A stretch of DNA of 60,982 bases from Flavobacteriia bacterium (GTDB lineage: Bacteria > Bacteroidota > Bacteroidia > Flavobacteriales_D > Crocinitomicaceae). A program made the translations under genes and the position numbers. Shown here one piece after another: positions 1 through 9,024 of the stretch. The notes under the pieces were generated by a model that saw only the letters and a program-made list of their open reading frames with translations, was not told where the DNA came from and did no database searches. Location: assembly GCA_947462925.1 (NCBI GenBank), contig CANHQP010000020.1, positions 1 through 60,982 on the forward strand, given 5' to 3'. How positions within the stretch are numbered: the first letter of the stretch is position 1; every line of letters starts with the position of its first letter.

Positions 1-508
1 AAAAGTAATCGCAACCCTTTCAAACTAGCTCAAGGCTGTTTTAAGGAACAAAAATAAAAAATAAAGATTTTTAATTTGGAAATTAACACAGAATCTGCTT
101 GCGCGGTGCTTGATCAAAACGAACCCAAAAATAGCTTCGCTGAGATCGCCTGCGGCTAAGTTCAAGGCTGAGTCATCAAGTTAAAGCGCAAATCTCTTCA
201 CGCTTTAAAATTTTTTGCTTCAGGCGCTTTATTTTAAAAGCTTCTGAAAACGTGATATTAGCTTCGCTGCATCCTTCGGAAGTGTCGGTGATTTAATCCG
301 CTAACGCTTCTTAGCTTCCTCCAAAAGTCTACATTTTCAGTGCACCTTTAAACCGCGGAGCAGCCACGATAGTGAAACCTTTCTTGCAAGGCCAAATGTC
401 TAAAACTATAAATTTTCTCACCGAAACATTTAAATCATCTTAAATATTTAATTTGTAGAGATTATTTATTTTTCAAAATAAAGCAAAAACGGAAGATAAT
501 CTATGAAA
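1..508. other. Gene-free 5' edge of the window
   Basis: I see no credible coding region here. The 11-base word TAGCTTCGCTG occurs at 132-142 and again at 259-269, and the word CAAGGCTG occurs near 32 and 163. The stretch reads like low-complexity intergenic or decayed sequence downstream of the minus-strand MoxR-type gene. No tRNA-like or other RNA structure was recognised. Confidence 0.4.
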
Positions 509-1969
509 TTACATACTTCCTTTCATGTAGTCACCAAAACGATCGCGGTAACTGACACCATTTTCGGCAGCAGATTTGCTTAATTTTTTGCTTTCGACCA
601 ATCCCCAAAGTACAAACTCTTTCAGAAAATGTTTGTCTTCATTTTGAATTCTTGGTTGGTATTTTTGAATTAATTTTTCCAATGGTTCAATCGCATCCAA
701 TTGAGCAAAATAAGTTGCGTCATCTGCTTCCTGACTTAAATGAACTTCATCCGCTTCAAAAAACCAGTCAACGATATCTTGGTATGGTCCTTTAACATCT
801 TGTTTTTCTAGCTTCTCTACTTTTGGAAAGTAGCTTTCAAATAAGGTTTTTATCGCGGAATTAATTAGTTTTTCAGCCACAAAAAGAGCGCCTTCTTGTT
901 CGCCTTCATAAACCAATTCCATTTTACCAGTCAATGCAGGAATTATTCCTGTGAAATCACTTAATCTTACAGTTGTTTTAACATTTCCAGCGCGTAAACT
1001 TCTCAATTCTGCCGTACTGATTAAATTTTCAAAAGCAGAAATGCTCATTCTTGCACTCACACCACTTTTTGCATCGATAAATTCACTTTCACGCGCCTCA
1101 AAACCGATTTGTTCAATGATATCCATTGCCAAAGATGGTACATAGATATTGTCTTTTTGTCGGCCTACTAATTTCGCTTCTTGCGCAGTGATTTTTCTTG
1201 CAATGTGGATACTTTCGGGATAATGCGTCAAAATTTGAGAACCAATTCTGTCTTTCAATGGTGTAACAATGCTTCCACGATTGGTATAATCTTCTGGATT
1301 CGCTGTAAATATGAATTGAATGTCCAATGGGAAACGCAATTGAAAACCACGAATTTGGATATCGCCTTCTTGCAAGATATTGAACAACGCAACTTGAATT
1401 CTCGCTTGCAAATCTGGCAATTCATTGATCACAAAAATGCAACGATTGGCACGCGGAATCATTCCAAAGTGAATCACACGTTCGTCCGCATAAGACAATT
1501 TCATGTTCGCTGCACGAATTGGATCTACATCACCAATTAAATCTGAAATGGTAACATCCGGCGTTGCTAATTTTTCCGCAAATCTTTCACTTCGATGCAA
1601 CCAAGAAATTGGTGTTTTGTCGCCCATTTCAGCGATTAAATCTTTCGCGTAGCGAGAAAGTGGACTCAAAGGATCATCGTTCACTTCTGAACCTTGAACA
1701 ACAGGAATCCATTCGTCTAGCAAGTTCACCATTTGGCGCGCAATTCGCGTTTTGGCTTGTCCACGTAAACCCAATAAATTGATGTTGTGTTTAGACAAAA
1801 TCGCGCGTTCTAATTCTGGAATTACGGAATTTTCGTAACCGTGTATTCCTTCAAAAGTTGGCTTTTTTGCTTGTATAAGTGCGACTAAATTGTCTCGTAA
1901 TTCTTCTTTGATTGATTTGGTTTTATAACCTGATTTTTTTAGTTCTCCGAGTGTTTGAATTGTTGTCAT
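509..1969 (-). CDS. MoxR/Mg-chelatase ChlI-type AAA+ ATPase
   Basis: A 486-residue cytoplasmic AAA+ ATPase of the magnesium-chelatase subunit I / MoxR class. Such proteins usually remodel or insert cofactors into partners together with a VWA-domain protein. The P-loop is a variant, GLRGQAKT, at residues 67-74. The Walker B-like segment INELPDL lies at 181-187, and a sensor-1-type TANP follows near residue 222. The VWA gene lies 20 bases upstream on the same strand, which fits the standard ATPase/VWA pairing. It appears to be the last gene of a five-gene minus-strand operon. The client is unknown. Magnesium chelation itself is unlikely because no chlorophyll or cobalamin genes are nearby. Confidence 0.85.
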   Translation of the reverse strand: MTTIQTLGELKKSGYKTKSIKEELRDNLVALIQAKKPTFEGIHGYENSVIPELERAILSKHNINLLGLRGQAKTRIARQMVNLLDEWIPVVQGSEVNDDPLSPLSRYAKDLIAEMGDKTPISWLHRSERFAEKLATPDVTISDLIGDVDPIRAANMKLSYADERVIHFGMIPRANRCIFVINELPDLQARIQVALFNILQEGDIQIRGFQLRFPLDIQFIFTANPEDYTNRGSIVTPLKDRIGSQILTHYPESIHIARKITAQEAKLVGRQKDNIYVPSLAMDIIEQIGFEARESEFIDAKSGVSARMSISAFENLISTAELRSLRAGNVKTTVRLSDFTGIIPALTGKMELVYEGEQEGALFVAEKLINSAIKTLFESYFPKVEKLEKQDVKGPYQDIVDWFFEADEVHLSQEADDATYFAQLDAIEPLEKLIQKYQPRIQNEDKHFLKEFVLWGLVESKKLSKSAAENGVSYRDRFGDYMKGSM

Positions 1970-1989
1970 TTTGCTAATATTGTTGATGT

Positions 1990-3108
1990 TTAACCTCTAA
2001 TTCTTTTGATTCGATTGGTTTGGTAATCTTCAAAAATCATTTGACCCAAACCTTGTAATCCTGTGTAAAAAGCTTTTCCTTGATTGGCTTCTGTGAAACG
2101 TTGCACGAATTGTCTCAAATAAGGATCTTGTGCAATCATGAATGTCGTTATCGGAATATGCAATTTGCGCGCTTGTTGGGCAGTCGTATAGCATTTATCG
2201 ACGATGTATGAATCTAAGCCATTGCTATTCATGTAATAATCTCCGTTGGGTTCTTTAACGCAGCTTGGTTTTCCGTCAGTAATCATGAAAATTTGCTTGT
2301 TGGTATTTCGCTTGCGTCTTAAAATATCCATGGCCAATTGCAAACCAGCTACTGTATTTGTGTGATACGGTCCCACTTGCAAATAGGGTAAATCTTTGGC
2401 TTCGATTACCCAAGCGTCATTTCCAAAAACCAAAATATCTATTGAATCTTTTGGATAGCGGGTTTTGATTAATTCAGAAAGTGCCATCGCCACCTTTTTG
2501 GCAGGAGTAATTCTGTCTTCTCCGTACAAGATCATGCTATGACTGATGTCAATCATCAAAACAGTGCTCATTTGGGCTTTGAAATAACTTTCTTCCACCA
2601 CCAAGTCTCGCTCAGTCAATTGAAATTCACCAATACCGTTGTTAATTTGAGCATTTTTCAAACTTTCGGTCATGGAAATTCTTTCAAGTGCATCACCAAA
2701 ATTAAATTCACGGAATTCACCGGTTTGTTCGTCTCCTTTGCCACTGTATTTAGTTGCGTGATTTCCTGCACCGCTTTTTTTCAAGTTTCCGAAGATTTGG
2801 TCGAGTGCTTGCTTTCTGATGGCTCTTTCGGTTTTGGCAGTTATTTCCGTTCCACCTTCGCCATCTTTTCCTTCCTTGTCTTTGATGTAGCGTTTCTTCC
2901 GCAAATCTTCAATAAAATCATCGATGGTATATTCAGCTGTGGTGAGATTGTACTCTTTATCGAGTACGCGTAACCAGTCAATTGCTTCATCGAAGTCTCC
3001 AGAAGTATGGGTGATTAATTCTGTGAAAATCTCAAAAAGACGATCAAATGGTGATTGTTCCGGCGCTTGATAGGGCGTAAAAATGAAACCTCTTCCTTTG
3101 TTTTCCAT
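1990..3108 (-). CDS. VWA (von Willebrand factor A) domain protein, MoxR partner
   Basis: A 372-residue cytoplasmic protein with no signal peptide. The N-terminal half is charged and Gly/Lys-rich (about 70-130). The C-terminal half is a VWA domain with an intact metal-binding MIDAS: DISHS at 187-191, a Thr around 250-252, and the ITDG aspartate at residue 278. This resembles the ChlD/CoxE-like partners of MoxR ATPases and suits divalent-cation-dependent binding of a protein partner. It lies directly upstream of the AAA+ gene and 62 bases downstream of a membrane-protein gene. An 8-base inverted repeat sits immediately before the start codon (3111-3136). Confidence 0.85.
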   Translation of the reverse strand: MENKGRGFIFTPYQAPEQSPFDRLFEIFTELITHTSGDFDEAIDWLRVLDKEYNLTTAEYTIDDFIEDLRKKRYIKDKEGKDGEGGTEITAKTERAIRKQALDQIFGNLKKSGAGNHATKYSGKGDEQTGEFREFNFGDALERISMTESLKNAQINNGIGEFQLTERDLVVEESYFKAQMSTVLMIDISHSMILYGEDRITPAKKVAMALSELIKTRYPKDSIDILVFGNDAWVIEAKDLPYLQVGPYHTNTVAGLQLAMDILRRKRNTNKQIFMITDGKPSCVKEPNGDYYMNSNGLDSYIVDKCYTTAQQARKLHIPITTFMIAQDPYLRQFVQRFTEANQGKAFYTGLQGLGQMIFEDYQTNRIKRIRG

Positions 3109-3110
3109 GC

Positions 3111-3136
3111 TAATTGTTGTTTTAGAATAACAATTA
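3111..3136 (-). repeat. Inverted repeat before the VWA gene start
   Basis: TAATTGTT at 3111-3118 and AACAATTA at 3129-3136 are perfect reverse complements around a 10-base loop, ending two bases from the VWA start codon. In the transcript this would form a weak AU-rich hairpin, which could modulate translation or act as a protein-binding site. The function is inferred only. Confidence 0.35.
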
Positions 3137-3170
3137 AAGTGAAGAGATGTTTACGCTTTAGCAGATGAAA

Positions 3171-3845
3171 TTATAATTCTTTAAATCCTTCTGAAAAGAA
3201 AACTTTGTCTCTATCAACAATTTGTTCTACAGTTTCTCTGAATGACGCACGATTTTCAACTGCAATAGCATCAATTGGAATGGCTATTTGCAATTCTTTG
3301 ATGTAGTCAAAAAACAAACTTTGTTGGTGGGTGCTTACGCGACGTAAACCTGAAAAATAAATGATTTTCACATCACGATCGGCAACAACGATGGCATTTT
3401 TAGTAATTCCAACGCGAAATTTATTTTTACTTGTACCATATATTTCAAATAGTAAATGGTCTAATCCAAGAATCAAATAAACTGCTGAAATTGGCCACGC
3501 TTGTGTAGTCACCGCGTATGTCGAAAATGCAAGAAAAAGGTGCATCAATGCTTCAAGATTCAAATACATATTGGCTTGACGAATTCGTGATTTTCCCATC
3601 GGTTGATTCCATTGAAAACGTGAAATTTGAGAAACCATGCGCATTCCTGTCCATCTTCTCATGGATCTTCTGCCACCTATGATTAAAAGCAACGCACCAA
3701 ATCCAAGAAAAATTTCCTGTTTGAAAGGAATATTATTCCCAGTTGTTTTGAGGAATTCTACTGGAAAATCAAATCCAACATAAACAATGATTGCCAATGC
3801 TGGAAATGAAATTAACATCAATAATATATTTACGAATTTATTCAT
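3171..3845 (-). CDS. Membrane protein of unknown function
   Basis: A 224-residue protein with hydrophobic stretches near residues 6-25, 44-58 and around 100-130, so probably three or four membrane segments. A soluble C-terminal part of about 90 residues follows. I do not recognise the family. Its start codon overlaps the DUF349 gene stop by 4 bases (3842-3845), so the two are probably translationally coupled. Position between the DUF349 gene and the VWA/MoxR pair suggests it belongs to that module, perhaps as its membrane anchor or client, but nothing in the sequence proves this. Confidence 0.75.
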   Translation of the reverse strand: MNKFVNILLMLISFPALAIIVYVGFDFPVEFLKTTGNNIPFKQEIFLGFGALLLIIGGRRSMRRWTGMRMVSQISRFQWNQPMGKSRIRQANMYLNLEALMHLFLAFSTYAVTTQAWPISAVYLILGLDHLLFEIYGTSKNKFRVGITKNAIVVADRDVKIIYFSGLRRVSTHQQSLFFDYIKELQIAIPIDAIAVENRASFRETVEQIVDRDKVFFSEGFKEL

Positions 3846-5548
3846 TCGTTCAGAAGCTTAATTTTGCGTTGATACTCTTCAATTTTGCGCTTTGCACCAT
3901 TGATTTTCGATTCAATTTCTTTGATCATGGCGTCTGCACCCTTTGATTTGGCAAAGAAACCTAAATTGTTTTCGTATTGATTGACTTCTTGCTTCAAATT
4001 TTGAATTTGCAATTGCATGTCTTTGCGCTCGCGATCAATCATTTTATCAGCATTTGGATTGGCTTTCAACGAATCCATTTTTGCTTGGAACATCGCTTTC
4101 TCTTTCTCAGCACCTTCCAATTTCAATTTGGTATAATGTGCATCAATGGCTGTTTTGTAAGCATTGTAGACCTTGTCTTTTTCTTTAAAAGGAACTTTTC
4201 CAACTGCATTAAAGGCAGAAGAAAATTCTTTCAAATCGTCCAATGCTTTTTTCTTATCATCGCCAACTTCGTAGGCTTCAATCTTGGAAATAATATCCAA
4301 TTTAGCAGCCAAGTTGGTTTCGTTCAATTTATCAGATTCTTCAAAATGTTTTTGTTTGGCATTGAAAAATGCATCACATGCACCTCTGAAATCTTTCCAA
4401 AGTTGTTGTTCATTTCGTTGACCAGCATTTCCGAGCTTTTTCCAATCTTGTTGTAATTTCACAATCGCTTCAGAAGTAGCCTTCCAATCGGTGGAATCTT
4501 TCAAAGCTTGTACTTTTTCAACCAATTGTTTTTTCTGACTGGCAACTGCATCAAATTGCGAACGAATTCCTTCAAAAAAGGCTTTCTTTTTAGCGAAAAA
4601 CGCATCACATTCTATGCGAAAAGCAGCCCATAATTCTTCGTTTTCTTTCTTGGTACCAAAACCAATTTTCTTCCAATCTTCTTGAAATTGCAATAATTTT
4701 TGAGTCAATTCTTCCCATTCTTTGGTTGAAGTAACTTCTCCAATAGAAGCAATAAATGTTTTTGTTTCATCTAAAAGCGCTTGTTTTTTCTCAATATTTA
4801 AGCGCAATTCTTCGCGTTTTCCTTCATAGAATTCATGAATTTTAGCATAAACAGCTTTTACCGCTTCCCAATATGCATTTTTAACATTTTCCCATTCTTC
4901 TTGCGGAACAGGTCCAGTTTCATCAAATTCGTTTTGCAATGCTTTGATAGACGCTTCCATTTCCTTCACGGATTCCAAAGAATTTAGCGCTTTGATTTTT
5001 TCTACTAATTCCGTTTTAATTTGGAAATTTCGTTTCAAATCATGCTCTTTCAATTCTCTGTAAATCTTCAAATTGAAGAAGAACGACTCTAATAATTTGG
5101 AATATTCTTGTTGAATTTCTTGCCTTTTTTCTCGGATTACATCACCTGATAGTTTCCAAGCTTCGTGAATTTCCTTGTAGGTTGCCACTGCAACGCCAAT
5201 ATTTTCTTCTTCTTGAATCAAAGTTTTCAATCTTTCGATCAAATTCTTTTTCAAGCGCATATTGGCTTCTTGCTCCAATTTTTTCGCTGTGGAAACCGCT
5301 GTTTTTTGCTCGCGATATGCATTGTAAATTGAATAAAATTCCTCCTTCAATGGGTCTGGCATTCTTTCATAAATGGCAGTATCACCCTCTGATTGAGACT
5401 CTAAGAAAGCAACTTGTTTCAATCGCTCTTCTTCAATGCAAAAATCTTCAAATTTGCTTTTTAATTCATTCACATCACGACTCACCGACAAAACGTCTTC
5501 CTGAGAAGTGAATGCTTTTAATTGATCAATAAACGCTGTTTTTTCCAT
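3842..5548 (-). CDS. DUF349 repeat protein
   Basis: A 568-residue, highly charged, Lys/Glu-rich soluble protein, predicted to be almost entirely alpha-helical. It carries several DUF349-type units; look-alike segments such as WKKIGF, WKKLGN and WEELTQKL recur at roughly 75-residue intervals. The C-terminal 80 residues look like a coiled coil. DUF349 proteins are common in Bacteroidota and also occur in actinobacteria. Their molecular role is poorly defined. It follows the pfkB-type gene by 11 bases and overlaps the next gene by 4 bases, which indicates an operon. Confidence 0.85.
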   Translation of the reverse strand: MEKTAFIDQLKAFTSQEDVLSVSRDVNELKSKFEDFCIEEERLKQVAFLESQSEGDTAIYERMPDPLKEEFYSIYNAYREQKTAVSTAKKLEQEANMRLKKNLIERLKTLIQEEENIGVAVATYKEIHEAWKLSGDVIREKRQEIQQEYSKLLESFFFNLKIYRELKEHDLKRNFQIKTELVEKIKALNSLESVKEMEASIKALQNEFDETGPVPQEEWENVKNAYWEAVKAVYAKIHEFYEGKREELRLNIEKKQALLDETKTFIASIGEVTSTKEWEELTQKLLQFQEDWKKIGFGTKKENEELWAAFRIECDAFFAKKKAFFEGIRSQFDAVASQKKQLVEKVQALKDSTDWKATSEAIVKLQQDWKKLGNAGQRNEQQLWKDFRGACDAFFNAKQKHFEESDKLNETNLAAKLDIISKIEAYEVGDDKKKALDDLKEFSSAFNAVGKVPFKEKDKVYNAYKTAIDAHYTKLKLEGAEKEKAMFQAKMDSLKANPNADKMIDRERKDMQLQIQNLKQEVNQYENNLGFFAKSKGADAMIKEIESKINGAKRKIEEYQRKIKLLNE

Positions 5549-5559
5549 AGCTCAAAAGC

Positions 5560-6489
5560 TTAATCTGCTTGGTAAGTCATTTCAAAATTAGCCAAAGAAA
5601 CAAACTGCTGAATGCGGTTTTCCATGTCTGATTGAGAAATGTTAGTCAATTTTTCAGTTCCAAATTTTTCAACACAAAAAGAAGCCAATGCAGAACCTGC
5701 GATGATTGCTCTTTTCATGTTTTCAAACGAAATATCATTGGTGCTTGCGATGTATCCCATAAATCCACCTGCAAAAGTATCTCCTGCTCCAGTTGGATCA
5801 AAAACTTCTTCCAAAGGCAATGCTGGTGCTGCGAAAATTTGTTCTTCGTGAAACAACAAAGCTCCGTGTTCTCCTTTTTTGATAATCAAGTATTTTGGTC
5901 CCATCGCACGAATCACTTTTGAAGCTTTTACCAACGAACTTTCACCTGAAAGTTGTCTTGCTTCTTCATCATTGATGATTAACAAATCAATCATAGATAA
6001 AGTTTGTTTCAAGTCTTCCAAAGCGATATCCATCCAGAAATTCATGGTATCCATGGCGATTAATTTTGGACGTTCTGTCAAACGCTCAACAACCAATTTT
6101 TGCACTTGTGGACTCAAATTTCCTAACATCAAATATTCAGTTCTTTGATACTCTGCTGGAATAATAGGGTCAAAATGTTCCAAAACGTTTAATTCAGTGA
6201 TTAACGTATCTCTTGTGTTCATGTCGTTGTGGTACTTTCCTGACCAGAAAAAAGATTTTTCTCCTTGTTTGATTTGCAACCCTGCTAAATCCACTCCGCG
6301 AGAAGATAAAGTGTCAATCATTGCTTGTGGGAAATCATCACCAACAACAGCAACGATGCGCTGATTTTTTTCAAAAAAAGAAGCTGCCAAAGAGATGTAA
6401 GTAGCTGCGCCACCGATAATTTTATCTGTTTTTCCAAACGGAGTTTCAATTGCATCAAAAGCAACACTCCCAACAGTAAGTAAACTCAT
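5560..6489 (-). CDS. PfkB-family carbohydrate/nucleoside kinase
   Basis: A 309-residue ribokinase-like kinase that transfers the ATP gamma-phosphate to a sugar or nucleoside hydroxyl. The N-terminal GGAATYIS segment (26-33) matches the substrate-binding glycine pair. NDEEA lies at 173-177. The C-terminal signature DPTGAGD is at 231-237, with Asp237 the expected catalytic base and GAG forming the anion hole. Substrate cannot be read from sequence; similar Bacteroidota proteins are often labelled sugar or adenosine kinases. It is probably the first gene of the operon running down to the MoxR-type gene. A TACCTTTG promoter element lies 27 bases upstream. Confidence 0.85.
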   Translation of the reverse strand: MSLLTVGSVAFDAIETPFGKTDKIIGGAATYISLAASFFEKNQRIVAVVGDDFPQAMIDTLSSRGVDLAGLQIKQGEKSFFWSGKYHNDMNTRDTLITELNVLEHFDPIIPAEYQRTEYLMLGNLSPQVQKLVVERLTERPKLIAMDTMNFWMDIALEDLKQTLSMIDLLIINDEEARQLSGESSLVKASKVIRAMGPKYLIIKKGEHGALLFHEEQIFAAPALPLEEVFDPTGAGDTFAGGFMGYIASTNDISFENMKRAIIAGSALASFCVEKFGTEKLTNISQSDMENRIQQFVSLANFEMTYQAD

Positions 6490-6515
6490 GTATAAATGTC
6501 TAAATTATTGAAGTG

Positions 6516-6523
6516 CAAAGGTA
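6516..6523 (-). promoter_or_regulatory. Putative -7 promoter element for the pfkB-DUF349-VWA-MoxR operon
   Basis: Read on the minus strand the bases are TACCTTTG, an exact match to the Bacteroidota sigma-ABfr consensus TAnnTTTG, placed 27 bases before the pfkB-type start codon. No well-spaced -33 TTG is obvious. Confidence 0.5.
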
Positions 6524-6587
6524 GGGAAAAAAAGATTGGAAATACTGCAAGAAATGTGCTGAAATATTATGCTTTGTTGATTCTATT

Positions 6588-6950
6588 TCAAACACTCCAT
6601 TTCATCCAAAGTAAAATCCCGATGCCGAATGCGATTGAAACGATGATGTTGGCAACAGCCCAAAACCATTGTCCTTGTTGAATGAGATCAACAGTTTCTT
6701 TGCTCCAGGAAGAAAAAGTACTAAATCCACCACAAAAACCTGTGATTAAAAAAGGTGAAATCCAAGCGGTTGATTCTAATTTATCCTTAAAACCATAAAC
6801 AGCTATTCCCAGAATGATACAGGCTAAAATGTTTGAAGTAAAAGTAGCAATTGGCAAATTTCCGGTAGACATCTTTTGAGTTCCAAGACTTATTCCGTAA
6901 CGAGAAATACTCCCCAAACCTCCGCCAATAAAAACCCAAATGAAATTCAT
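6588..6950 (-). CDS. crcB: Fluoride ion channel FluC/CrcB
   Basis: A 120-residue inner-membrane protein with four predicted transmembrane helices, the usual length of the family. These proteins form dual-topology dimers that expel fluoride. Diagnostic motifs are present: the N-terminal GGGLGSISRYG stretch (family form GGxxGAxxRY) and the GFCGGFSTFSSW stretch in the third helix, which supplies the fluoride-coordinating Phe residues and central sodium site. Only one copy is seen, consistent with a homodimer. No crcB/fluoride riboswitch is visible in the roughly 50 bases between its start and the upstream terminator. Confidence 0.92.
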   Translation of the reverse strand: MNFIWVFIGGGLGSISRYGISLGTQKMSTGNLPIATFTSNILACIILGIAVYGFKDKLESTAWISPFLITGFCGGFSTFSSWSKETVDLIQQGQWFWAVANIIVSIAFGIGILLWMKWSV

Positions 6951-6991
6951 ACGATACTTTTGAACGAAAATAGTAATTTTCTTAAAATTGA

Positions 6992-7026
6992 AGCAAAAAA
7001 AAGACTGCTCAACAATTGAACAGTCT
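6992..7026 (-). terminator. Intrinsic terminator of the pyrophosphatase gene
   Basis: A hairpin at 7002-7026 pairs AGACTG with CAGTCT and TCAA with TTGA around a short loop, with one mismatch. On the minus strand it is followed by a T-run (A-run at 6994-7002 on the plus strand). It lies about 22 bases beyond the pyrophosphatase stop. Confidence 0.7.
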
Positions 7027-7048
7027 CTAAATTTATTTCGCCTTTATG

Positions 7049-7735
7049 TTATTTCAACGCACTCAAAATAGCTTCAACCAATGTTTCGTTGGTGTCACCA
7101 TATTTTGCCGTATAATCTTCAGATGCACGTTTGATTACTTCAAAAGCTTCTTCTTTACCGTAAACATGTGTGATTTCAACATTTTTAGCACCACCATCTA
7201 AATCTTTGTAAGTCAGGAAAAAGTGACGCACTCTGTCGATGACCATTTGCGGCATTTCAGAAATGTCTTCGATGTTTCCATATGCTTGATCGTTTTTCAA
7301 AACAGCGATAATTTTATCATCCGCTTCGCCACCGTCCAACATTCTAAATCCACCGATTACTTTAGATTCGCATAAAATATTGTTGTGCAAAAATGTTCTT
7401 TCGCTCAAAACACAAATATCTAATGGATCTAAATCACCCGTAATTTCTGTGCGTCCTGTTTTTTCATTGGCGAAAGCTGCAACTTGTGTATCACAGTATG
7501 TTTTTGGAATAAATCCATATAAACAAGGCATGTGATTCGACAATTTTTGTGGTCTATCAACCATAATATGTCCTGACGGCTTATCGATTTCATATTTAAT
7601 CGCATCCGCTGGAATAATTTCAATGTATGCATTTACAATTGCTGGAGATTTTTCTCCCACTTCAATTCCATGCCAAGGATGAGCAACGAAATTTTTGCTC
7701 ATTGCCTCTACAATTTTCTTTACTTCTTCTCTCAT
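7049..7735 (-). CDS. ppa: Family I inorganic pyrophosphatase
   Basis: A 228-residue soluble enzyme that hydrolyses pyrophosphate to two phosphates, pulling nucleic acid, protein and lipid synthesis forward. The metal-binding signature GDLDPLDICVL contains the three Asp residues at 101, 103 and 106. The region from 41 to 80 holds the conserved Lys/Glu/Arg/Tyr phosphate-binding residues (for example KYEID and YGFIPKTY). The C-terminal HFFLTYKDLDG stretch is also family-typical. It is about 50 residues longer than Escherichia coli Ppa, with extra N- and C-terminal helices. It is monocistronic: its own promoter lies upstream and a terminator follows. Confidence 0.92.
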   Translation of the reverse strand: MREEVKKIVEAMSKNFVAHPWHGIEVGEKSPAIVNAYIEIIPADAIKYEIDKPSGHIMVDRPQKLSNHMPCLYGFIPKTYCDTQVAAFANEKTGRTEITGDLDPLDICVLSERTFLHNNILCESKVIGGFRMLDGGEADDKIIAVLKNDQAYGNIEDISEMPQMVIDRVRHFFLTYKDLDGGAKNVEITHVYGKEEAFEVIKRASEDYTAKYGDTNETLVEAILSALK

Positions 7736-7796
7736 GAATCTTTATTTACCATGAATAATGTGATGAATCATTCATGCTTTTAAAATTTTAACTGTG

Positions 7797-7804
7797 CAAA
7801 TATA
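7797..7804 (-). promoter_or_regulatory. Putative -7 promoter element for the pyrophosphatase gene
   Basis: On the minus strand the bases are TATATTTG, matching TAnnTTTG, 61 bases before the pyrophosphatase start. This would give a 5' leader of about 55 nt. Confidence 0.45.
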
Positions 7805-7872
7805 GTATCAAACAATTAATTTTGATGTAGATGAACCAAAAACGAATGATTTTCTTGCTAAATGAGAGAGTT

Positions 7873-9024
7873 TTAGCGAATGGTACCAACGCAAAATCCA
7901 GAAGCGATAGCCGCTTGAAGCAAATATCCGCCTGTAGGCGCATCCCAATCAAGCATTTCCCCGCAAAGTTGAATGTTTGGAAATTTTTTCAAGCTCAAAT
8001 CACTTTCTAATTCATTCCAAGAAACGCCTCCAGAGGTTGAAATCGCTTCATCCATTGGGCGCAATGATTCAATTTTCAAGCACAATTTTTTAATTTTAAG
8101 CGCTAAACTTTCAGGAACTAAAAATGTTGCTTTTTCAGTTTCAGATTTCAAAAGAAATATTGCAGCTTTTGAAAGTTTCATTTTTTTGAGTCCTGCAGTG
8201 TTGTTTTTTGCTGATTTTAAACATGCTAAAACTTGTGCGTCATTCCATTGTGGTTTTAAATCTATGCAAAGTGGCAAATTCGGATTTTCTCGAAACGATC
8301 GATTCAGGTGATAAATGGCTGCTCCTTCAAAACCATAATTTGTCAAAGTGACTTCGCCTGCTTTTTTAAAATCGCCAATAGAAGTGACGACATTTTTCAA
8401 AATCTCGCCTTCTAATTTATCAAGGGAAACTTTAAATTGATAGTTCATGCCAGCGTTACTCGATTGCAGCGTTGCGACTTCAATTTGTTTCGATTTAAAT
8501 AATTCAACCCAAGCCGCGTCTGAACCAGTTTTTGACCAAGAGCCTCCACCCAATGCAAGTATAATTTTATCAAAATTGACTTTTATTTCGGAGGAGATCG
8601 TTTGAAAAACAATTGAATTTGAATCAAAATCGATCATCTTATGTTCAAAAGAAAAAGTCGCATTTTGCTTTTTAAGCCAAGAAATCCAGGCATTTAAAAC
8701 ATCGATTGGTTTTGTCCCTTTCACAGGAAAAATTTTTCCAGTCGAACCACTGTAAGTCTCAATTCCGATAAATTTTAACCATTCGATCAATGCTTGATTG
8801 TCGAATATTTCAACACATTTTTTGATTTCATCGCAGTCATATCGAGACAAAAAATCTGATTTTGATTCGGAATGTGTTAAATTAAATCCGCCATGACCAG
8901 CGACTAAAAATTTTCTCGCAGGTGCTTTTTTGTGGTCGTAGAATGACACTTCAAATCCTTGCAAAAGATATTGACTGCCTGCCATCAAAGCCGCAGGACC
9001 AGAGCCAACGATTCCTACCTTCAT
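7873..9024 (-). CDS. HI0933/BaiN-family FAD-dependent flavoprotein
   Basis: A 383-residue flavoprotein. The N-terminus MKVGIVGSGPAALMAG is a Rossmann FAD-binding fold (GxGxxA). It is followed by the ARKFLVAGHGGFNLTHSE block typical of the HI0933-like group, and closer to the shorter PP_4765-type subgroup (TIGR03862). The C-terminal segment GGVSWNELES with LCGEMLDWDAPTGGYLLQ closes the FAD site. Substrates of this family are mostly unknown. The stop overlaps nothing, but its start overlaps the end of the upstream beta-barrel-like gene by 4 bases, so both are probably co-transcribed with the CvpA-like gene. Confidence 0.85.
   Translation of the reverse strand: MKVGIVGSGPAALMAGSQYLLQGFEVSFYDHKKAPARKFLVAGHGGFNLTHSESKSDFLSRYDCDEIKKCVEIFDNQALIEWLKFIGIETYSGSTGKIFPVKGTKPIDVLNAWISWLKKQNATFSFEHKMIDFDSNSIVFQTISSEIKVNFDKIILALGGGSWSKTGSDAAWVELFKSKQIEVATLQSSNAGMNYQFKVSLDKLEGEILKNVVTSIGDFKKAGEVTLTNYGFEGAAIYHLNRSFRENPNLPLCIDLKPQWNDAQVLACLKSAKNNTAGLKKMKLSKAAIFLLKSETEKATFLVPESLALKIKKLCLKIESLRPMDEAISTSGGVSWNELESDLSLKKFPNIQLCGEMLDWDAPTGGYLLQAAIASGFCVGTIR

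Noticed and set aside
1..508. A tRNA or small RNA gene at the left edge
   Set aside because: No cloverleaf-like pairing or TTCGA loop in a proper context was found; only short repeated words are visible.
6951..7001. A fluoride riboswitch upstream of crcB
   Set aside because: The roughly 50 bases between the pyrophosphatase terminator and the crcB start show none of the conserved crcB-motif elements.
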